From the NCBI RefSeq assembly GCF_001625215.2, contig NC_030389.2, positions 33,965,454 to 34,029,453 on the forward strand: a stretch of 64,000 nucleotides of DNA, read 5' to 3'. Position numbers and translations under genes: made by a program. Shown piece after piece: positions 58,484 to 64,000 of this stretch (position 1 is its first letter; each line of letters starts with the position of its first letter). The DNA is from Daucus carota subsp. sativus. Taxonomy: Eukaryota > Streptophyta > Magnoliopsida > Apiales > Apiaceae. The notes under the pieces are model-generated. The model worked only from the letters and a program-made list of their open reading frames with translations, had not been told where the DNA came from and ran no database searches.

Positions 58484-58500
58484 TTAGTCATGGAGTTTCC
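58484..58500 (-). pseudogene. Last codons of a lost RLP at the block B breakpoint
   Basis: The minus strand reads GGAAACTCCATGACTAA, the KLHD-stop end shared with RLP5 and RLP6. The sequence at 58501 and beyond is unrelated, so the rest of the gene was removed here. Confidence 0.75.
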
Positions 58501-59168
58501 GCTACTTCATCAAGAAAGAAGAGATTACCGCTACTTCTATGGATTAATTTTGTGATTGTCAGCATCTTTTGCAATCATGAGAAGGTATATTCTTCTCCTC
58601 AATGTCTTTCCCCATTTCTATATTTGTGGAATTTTTAGGTGAATCTCTTCATTTTATTAGCACGGGAATTGTTTGATAGAAGTCCAAACACAAGTTTCTG
58701 TCTTTTTGCAGATTTAATGTTTTGCGAGGTTAGTTATGATATTGATCTTTAGATTTATTTTAGTTATGTATAATTGTGAAATGATTTGATATGATTTTTC
58801 ATTATATTAGTATGTTTTTGTATGATTTTGAAATTTGTATTAACGATTCAGTCTTCATATGAGAATATTGTCCAAGTATATGTAGATTTATGTAGTAGAT
58901 TAGTTATGATTGTTATTTTAAATTACACTGCATTGCTGTTTTCCAGGTTGTAGTAATGGAGCCACAATAAGTGATAAGTGGAGAGATTCTTGAAGGCAAG
59001 TTTTTTGACATATTGTAATGCATCTCATTTGATCGAGATTAGACTATAGAGATTTTTGTGTGGGCCTGATGTTTTTATTTGCATTATGTAACAGAAAAAG
59101 TTTTACAATGTATCTGCACAAGTCCTGAAGATGAGGATTTTTGATTTTCTTGATTTTTGTAATTGTAG
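58501..59168 (+). other. Possible leader and exon fragments of unknown origin
   Basis: Exon-like and intron-like composition with an acceptor TTTTCCAG near 58945 followed by VISGEILEGK in one frame. No family recognised. Confidence 0.3.
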
Positions 59169-59218
59169 ATGTGGCCTGATCTTTGATCTTATACAAAAAG
59201 CTAAAGATGGAGGCTTGG
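59169..59218 (+). pseudogene. Beta-galactosidase (GH35) exon fragment
   Basis: After an AG the frame reads MWPDL, then a 7-bp direct duplication (TGATCTT), then IQKAKDGGL. Together this is the conserved plant beta-galactosidase motif that opens its second exon, by my knowledge of the family. The duplication shifts frame and the similarity stops at GGL. A captured, dead piece. Confidence 0.7.
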
Positions 59219-59462
59219 AAATGAATGTGTTGCAACCTGCAAGAGAAGCAGGACACCATATAGTCACAGCTTTTGGTGATAAATTGACCTCAGGACCTTC
59301 GTTAACTTAAGTGATGGGTTTTACTTAATTGATACTCCTATCTCCAGACTTTAATTATAGGTTTTATAATTACAAGTTTTAAATATTCAGACTTTAATTG
59401 CAGGTCTTTATAGTTACCAGTTTATAATACTATATGGTTTAGGATCAATTTTTGTAATATAA
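59219..59462 (+). repeat. Internal duplication, copy 1
   Basis: TTGCAACCTGCAAGAGAAGC through TATGGTTTAGGAT recurs at 60611-60751 and 61881-61962, where a CACTA-type insert splits it. One frame gives LQPAREAGHHIVTAFGDKLT, family unknown. Confidence 0.8.
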
Positions 59463-60610
59463 TGGTCAAATGAGGAGGAAGATGCGTGTGAAAGCTCAAA
59501 ACAAAATCCTAAAAAGAAAGAAGGTATGGTACGACTGCATTCAAATTGTAGTTTTATTTATCCTTTTGTGTGTTGTCAGCATTATATCTTTAATTGTCCT
59601 GTCCTTAGGTTTACGTTGACAGATTTTAGTCATTCATCTCTGGTGATTAAATATTTATTTTGAGTTACTTTATTAAGTGAAGAATTATATATTAAAGCAT
59701 ACGAAATGATTGGATATGAAGTCATTCTATAATTTTGACATGTAAATCTTTGTAATTTTTTTCGATTTGCAGGTGATGGTTTGTACAACAAGTGCACTCC
59801 AGTATCTGAAGAATGATCAAAGGGGAGCCTCGATATGCAATTACAGACTATGTGAAAGCAAGTTGTAAAAAACTGTCAGTATGTTTGTTCAATCTTTTAC
59901 CCCTCGCAAAATTATTATAATTACATATTTATCTATTTTAAAAACAGTATTCATTTATTACGAAAACTTGGTGTTATCCATAGTTGCCGACCATGATCTT
60001 ATTCCAGATTTATGAGTTCGTTTTAGGACAAATCTAATGACATTTTATTCAGTTTTTCTGGCATCATCTTTAAGAAATTTTTATAGGTGGGAATATCTTT
60101 TGGTGGTGCAACTCCTATTAAAATCTTAAAAGAGGCCAGAAAGTACATAAAAATTGATTATTGTAAGTTTGTTTCTTTTCAAATGTCTACTTTATATACA
60201 TGAAACCATCTGGAAGGGAAAGACGTAATTAGTTTAGGAATATATGTTAAGTAACAATTTATTATCACTAAAATATTTTAGTATGCTTTTGATGGTTAGA
60301 TATTCTTTTTATAGTTATTAATAATGTCTGAGATTGGTCTGAATTTCAACTTTCTTATAAATTTTACAGATAGATTAAACTTTATTCCAAGAACAAACAA
60401 ATTCAAAATATGAACATGACTATTGTGATGATTTAATGTGCTTTGAACTTTATATTGTTTTAGGCAACCTTCTTACTACATACATTTGTTTAAGTTCAGG
60501 GTTAGGAACATAAACCGATGCCATACTACATTGGGATTTGACTCCATGGTACTAAAAACTAAAAGTTACACGTAGTCTGCAAGTTATAAAGCTTAATATG
60601 TTGTATATTC
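59463..60610 (+). other. Exon-like fragments, family unknown
   Basis: Candidates are 59464-59523 (WSNEEEDACESSKQNPKKKE), 59774-59870 (a frame with KGEPRYAITDYVKASCKKL) and 60087-60167 (VGISFGGATPIKILKEARKY), each with plausible acceptors (GCAG, TATAG). They cannot be joined in one clean frame, so they look like decayed or captured exons. Confidence 0.35.
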
Positions 60611-60751
60611 AGGAATGTATTGCAACCTGCAAGAGAAGCAGGACACCATATAGTCACAGCTTTTGGTTATATATTGATCTCAGGACCTTCGTTAACTTAA
60701 GTGATGGGTTTTACTTAATTGATACTCTTATCTCCAGACTTGAATTATAGG

Positions 60752-61880
60752 CACTACTACAAATATAGGAAAAGAAACCACTGCTAAGAAATCTTCTGAT
60801 TTGAATAAGTGGTTTCTTAATTAAAGGAAGCTTATTTTTTTTAAGAATGATCACTTATGATGAAAGTGAAAGAACCTATTTTTTTAAATAAATAGTTCCT
60901 TTTCATAAGGTACCTCTTTCCCTTAAGAAGAGGTCTCTTATCATTGAAGAGAAAGAAACCATTTTTTTTAAATAGATGATTCATTTTTATAAGGTACCTC
61001 TTTTCTTTTAGAAAAGGTCTCTTATAATGCTAGGAAAAGAAATCACTTTTTTAAAATAAATGATTCATTTTTATGAGGTACCACTTTTCCTTCATAAGGG
61101 TCTCTAAAAAAAAGAAACCTCTTTTTTTAAATAAATGATTCTTTTCATAACAGTATCTCTTTTCCTTGAGAAGAGATCTCTTTTAATAACCGGAAAAAAA
61201 ATTAGTTATTCAAATTAAGCTTACTTTTCTAAAAAAAAAAATTTAAAAAAAAACCTTCTTTATTCATAACATCTTTCATTAAAAGAATTTCTTTCATGTA
61301 TTAATATTTTGATGATCTGAATGTGGCCATAAACATATAAAAATATTTTGAATAGAAATTTTTATACTACTAGTTCATTAATCTATTAATTGAAATTTTG
61401 ATAAAAGAATTATTAATTGAAATTAAAATTTTAATTGTAAAATAAGTATATTGTATTAAATATGAATAAAATAATATATATATATATATATAATACATTT
61501 AAAATAAAATAAACATTATTTTAGTAACTTTAATTACAGGTAAGAAATTAAACTATCCCTTATAAATTTTTCTTGGTGATTTCTAAAATTTTATAGAAGA
61601 TTTAGCATGAGTATTTTTAATATTTTAATATATATTATAATGATCAACTAAAAACTGTGGTACGATAAATGTGAGTTATTGTAGTAAAGTAAATTAATAT
61701 TATATTAAAAATTATATTTTACATGTAATATTATTTTCTATTGCACAATTAAAATCCATATAAAAAATAATTTTTTATATCTATTATTCAAATAAATTTA
61801 TTTTATATTTGGAGTTAGCAAATTTATTATATCGAGTTTGAAAAAAATATTTTTATTATATCTTTTACGGTTTCTTTTTG
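60752..61880. mobile_element. CACTA-type element, one end visible
   Basis: It starts CACTACTACAAATATAGG right at the point where the duplicated host sequence (TTAATTATAGG|TTTTATAATTACAAG) is split. The first 450 bp hold about four subterminal repeats of about 95 bp (GGTACCTCTT, AGGTCTCTTA, AAAGAAACC, AAATAAATGATTC). The right border is set by the resumption of host sequence; the expected GTAGTG end is missing, so the element is truncated or the end is eroded. No transposase. Confidence 0.65.
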
Positions 61881-61968
61881 TTTTATTACAAGTTTAAAAT
61901 ATTCAGACTTTAACTGCGGGTCTTTATAGTTACCAGTTTATAATACTATATGGTTTAGGATTATTTTA

Positions 61969-62421
61969 CGGGGGTGTATTCGATTGGATTTTAATGCATT
62001 GTTTTTAGTCTATGGATTTTAATAGATTGTATGGGATTTTGATTTTTTGCGGATTCTTGATGAAATGTCGCAGAGTTGATAGGATTTAGGTACAATGCTT
62101 CAAAATCCCATTGAATTTGGTGGTATTTAATAAAACTTAAAATACATTGAAGAATGCCACAAAATCCATCATTTTATGAAATGAAAAAAAATCCATCAGC
62201 ATTTGAATACCATCAGATTTTAATGGATTTTAAACAATCCCAATTGAATACCATCGGATTTTAAAGCATAATTTAAAATCCCAATTGAATACTACTAGAT
62301 TTTGTAGCATAGTTTAAAATCCCAGTTGAATACCTCAAGATTTTAATGGATTTCAAACAATCCCAATCGAATACCCTCGGATTTCATGAATGCTTTAAAA
62401 TCTCAATACAATACACCCCTG
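61969..62421. mobile_element. Tourist/Harbinger-type MITE
   Basis: Ends CGGGGGTGTATTCGATTGGA and, inverted, CAGGGGTGTATTGTATTGAG; target duplication TTA at 61966-61968 and 62422-62424. Contains about five tandem units of about 40 bp (CAATTGAATACCATCGGATT). Confidence 0.88.
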
Positions 62422-62424
62422 TTA

Positions 62425-62742
62425 GTATATTATCATGAGGTTGCAGTTTTAGAGTTGGTGAAATACCGATAACTAAAAAAAATTATAAAGACCTGATTGC
62501 ACCTCATAGACATATATTATTGAGTTAATCCTTTACTTGCTGCATAATCATTTTACAGGACTACAATGTTACATATTTGGTTACTTGCTCATTTTGACTA
62601 ATGTATATGTGTATTTAGTGAAATGGGAGAGCATCAATATTAAGTAGTCCTATATAAAGCTTTATTTAAAATTTTGTTGATAAGTTATTTAAACTAATAA
62701 AGTTTTAATATATGGATTTTGAAAGTTCAACGTTAAATTTAG
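62425..62742. other. AT-rich intergenic, nothing recognised
   Basis: No gene or repeat recognised. Confidence 0.5.
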
Positions 62743-62981
62743 TACTCCCTCCGGTCCTTTTTATAAGTCACTTAGACTTTTTGCACACAATTCTATGTGC
62801 TTTGACCACCTATTTAAAATAATTTTTTCTGAAATTTTCTTTTTCTGAATTAAAATATGAGACATATATTTTTATTCAGAAAAAGAAAATTTTAGGAAAA
62901 ATAATTTTAAGTGGGTGGTCAAAGCACATAGAATTGTGTGCAAAAAATCCAAGTGACTTATAAAAAGGACGAGAGGGAGTA
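62743..62981. mobile_element. Stowaway-type MITE forming a near-perfect hairpin
   Basis: It starts TACTCCCTCCGGTCCTTTTT and ends with the inverse (AAAAAGGACGAGAGGGAGTA). The arms of about 110 bp pair almost throughout (ATTCTATGTGCTTTGACCAC against GTGGTCAAAGCACATAGAAT). Confidence 0.92.
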
Positions 62982-63423
62982 GTGAGATTCATGTTTTAGT
63001 TGTCTTTATGTTTTTGAAAAGATTATTAAATTATGTTTAAGTTTTGAGATATTCAATTGGAATACAATGGTGGTTTTATTATAATCACACATCTTCATTT
63101 CCGTCTTTCTTCAGTATTATATGTTTTAAGAAAATTGTAACTGTAAGTTCCTCGTGCAAGTTTACTTGGTGTCATTTGTTTTTACTTATATCTCATTCAT
63201 AGATCAGTTGGTATAGATTTGACTAACAAATGCTAAAAAACAAGACTGTTCTTTATCAGATAATTTGAGTAAGATATTGATTCTTACCTCATTGTTTTCT
63301 CTTCACCTTATAATTGTCCATCCCATAGTAAGATATTGCTAGCTGTATCCTAGAATTTGATTAAGGTTTATTAAGTGGTGTATTTTCTGACTTTTTGGTA
63401 TGATATTTCTGTGCCCCGTGCAG

Positions 63424-63636
63424 GTGTAACCCAACCATTGTGTGGGTTACTATTGTACTCTCAAGGAAGAGGACCTGTATTGGTCGCGCAAAGCCATCCA
63501 GTTGAGAAGCTTATTAAAAATTATATATCATTCTACAAGAACAGTCATACTTCTCTAGATCTACCGAGGAAGATGTGCTCTATAAGTGTGATACTCATGC
63601 ATCCAAGTTCAGTTGTCTGTAACAGGAACTTAAGTT
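63424..63636 (+). pseudogene. Possible exon, family unknown
   Basis: After acceptor GTGCAG an open frame reads VTQPLCGLLLYSQGRGPVLV, AQSHPVEKLIKNYISFYKNS and on to VVCNRNLS, then runs into the repeat at 63642. Composition is coding-like. It lacks a start and a recognised domain, and 62982-63423 holds no gene. Confidence 0.35.
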
Positions 63637-63641
63637 TTTTA

Positions 63642-63960
63642 AGAGTTAAGTTCAATGGAGACCACATTTTTTCTGGAGACCTGAAGACCACATATGTTCT
63701 GCAAGTAAAATATTTCATAAAACCATTGCAAAACGTATAGTTTTACAAATCATGTTCTACGAAATCATTATTTCATTTAAAATCTTGAATATCATATAAG
63801 ATTTACATGTGGAACATTACAAAATGTTTTGTTCTATGAAATATGTTTAGTTTGCAGAACATTTGTTCAACTTGCAGAACATACATTATCTACTTATTAA
63901 ATAGAGATGATCTTCAACAATTTTAATGAATACATGATATTTGTAGAACATATTTTACAA
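63642..63960. mobile_element. Second copy of the GGAGACC-type element, right part missing
   Basis: AGAGTTAAGTTCAATGGAGA through AGAACATATTTTACAAA matches 6677 onward at high identity. It stops at 63960, where copia sequence begins, without its right inverted end. Confidence 0.8.
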
Positions 63961-63961
63961 A

Positions 63962-64000
63962 ACTGGTGAACAACTAGCGGATGTCTTCACTAAGGCGTTG
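63962..64000 (+). pseudogene. Ty1-copia RNase H C-terminal fragment
   Basis: In frame TGEQLADVFTKAL, the hallmark near the C terminus of copia RNase H (compare [13 protein letters not shown] of the 14-19 kb element). The rest lies beyond the window; upstream RNase H code is absent. Confidence 0.8.

Larger units (their letters stand above)
52757..58500. repeat. Segmental duplication block B
   Basis: Sister of block A (29765-37996). It ends abruptly inside the last codons of a further RLP at 58500. Confidence 0.85.

Overview
The window looks like nuclear DNA of a flowering plant, most likely a eudicot. It is AT-rich, has GT-AG introns, and is dense in plant transposons (Ty1-copia, Mutator-like, hAT, Helitron, Stowaway/Tourist MITEs). 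I cannot name the species from the sequence.

The core is a cluster of leucine-rich-repeat receptor-like protein genes (RLPs: secreted LRR ectodomain, one transmembrane helix, short tail, no kinase) from about 10.6 to 58.5 kb. I count seven. RLP1 (+, 10.6-13.0 kb), RLP4 (-, 30.7-33.2 kb), RLP6 (-, 41.9-44.3 kb) and RLP7 (-, 53.8-56.4 kb) have open two-exon reading frames of 720-774 residues. RLP2 has two frameshifts and its last codons are separated from it by a recent copia insertion. RLP3 is the long class (about 1,020 residues, no intron seen) with one 4-bp frameshift. RLP5 is a multiply broken mosaic. Six of the seven share a first exon coding for signal peptide plus LRR N-terminal cap, followed by a phase-1 intron. 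Five share a promoter module about 65-95 bp long. Three eroded copies of an RLP 3' region lie between RLP promoters and the next gene's 3' end, which shows how the cluster grew by unequal exchange.

Layout. 1-6.5 kb: a broken Ulp1-protease-type transposon-associated gene (+) facing a truncated FAR1/FHY3-type Mutator transposase gene (-). 6.6-10 kb: MITEs, a Helitron end and local tandem repeats. 10-14.2 kb: RLP1 and the displaced tail of RLP2. 14.23-19.37 kb: a young copia element. 19.4-22.5 kb: rest of RLP2. 22.5-24.2 kb: AT-rich, no gene. 25-28.1 kb: RLP3. 29.8-38.0 kb: duplication block A with a SEC23 exon fragment, RLP4, and three later insertions (hAT MITE, retroposon-like insert, 1-kb Mutator-like element). 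38-44.3 kb: RLP5 and RLP6. 45.1-51.5 kb: Helitron-like array carrying an hAT element that itself carries a mini-Helitron. 52.4-52.6 kb: 5' end of an unknown gene. 52.8-58.5 kb: block B, the sister of block A, with RLP7. 58.5-64 kb: gene fragments (including a beta-galactosidase exon piece), a CACTA-type end, two MITEs, and a copia RNase H remnant at the edge.

Functionally, the surviving RLPs would be plasma-membrane recognition proteins that, by family knowledge, need a partner kinase to signal. The rest of the window mainly records transposition and duplication around them. Nested insertions with intact target-site duplications and paralogous empty sites give an order of events.
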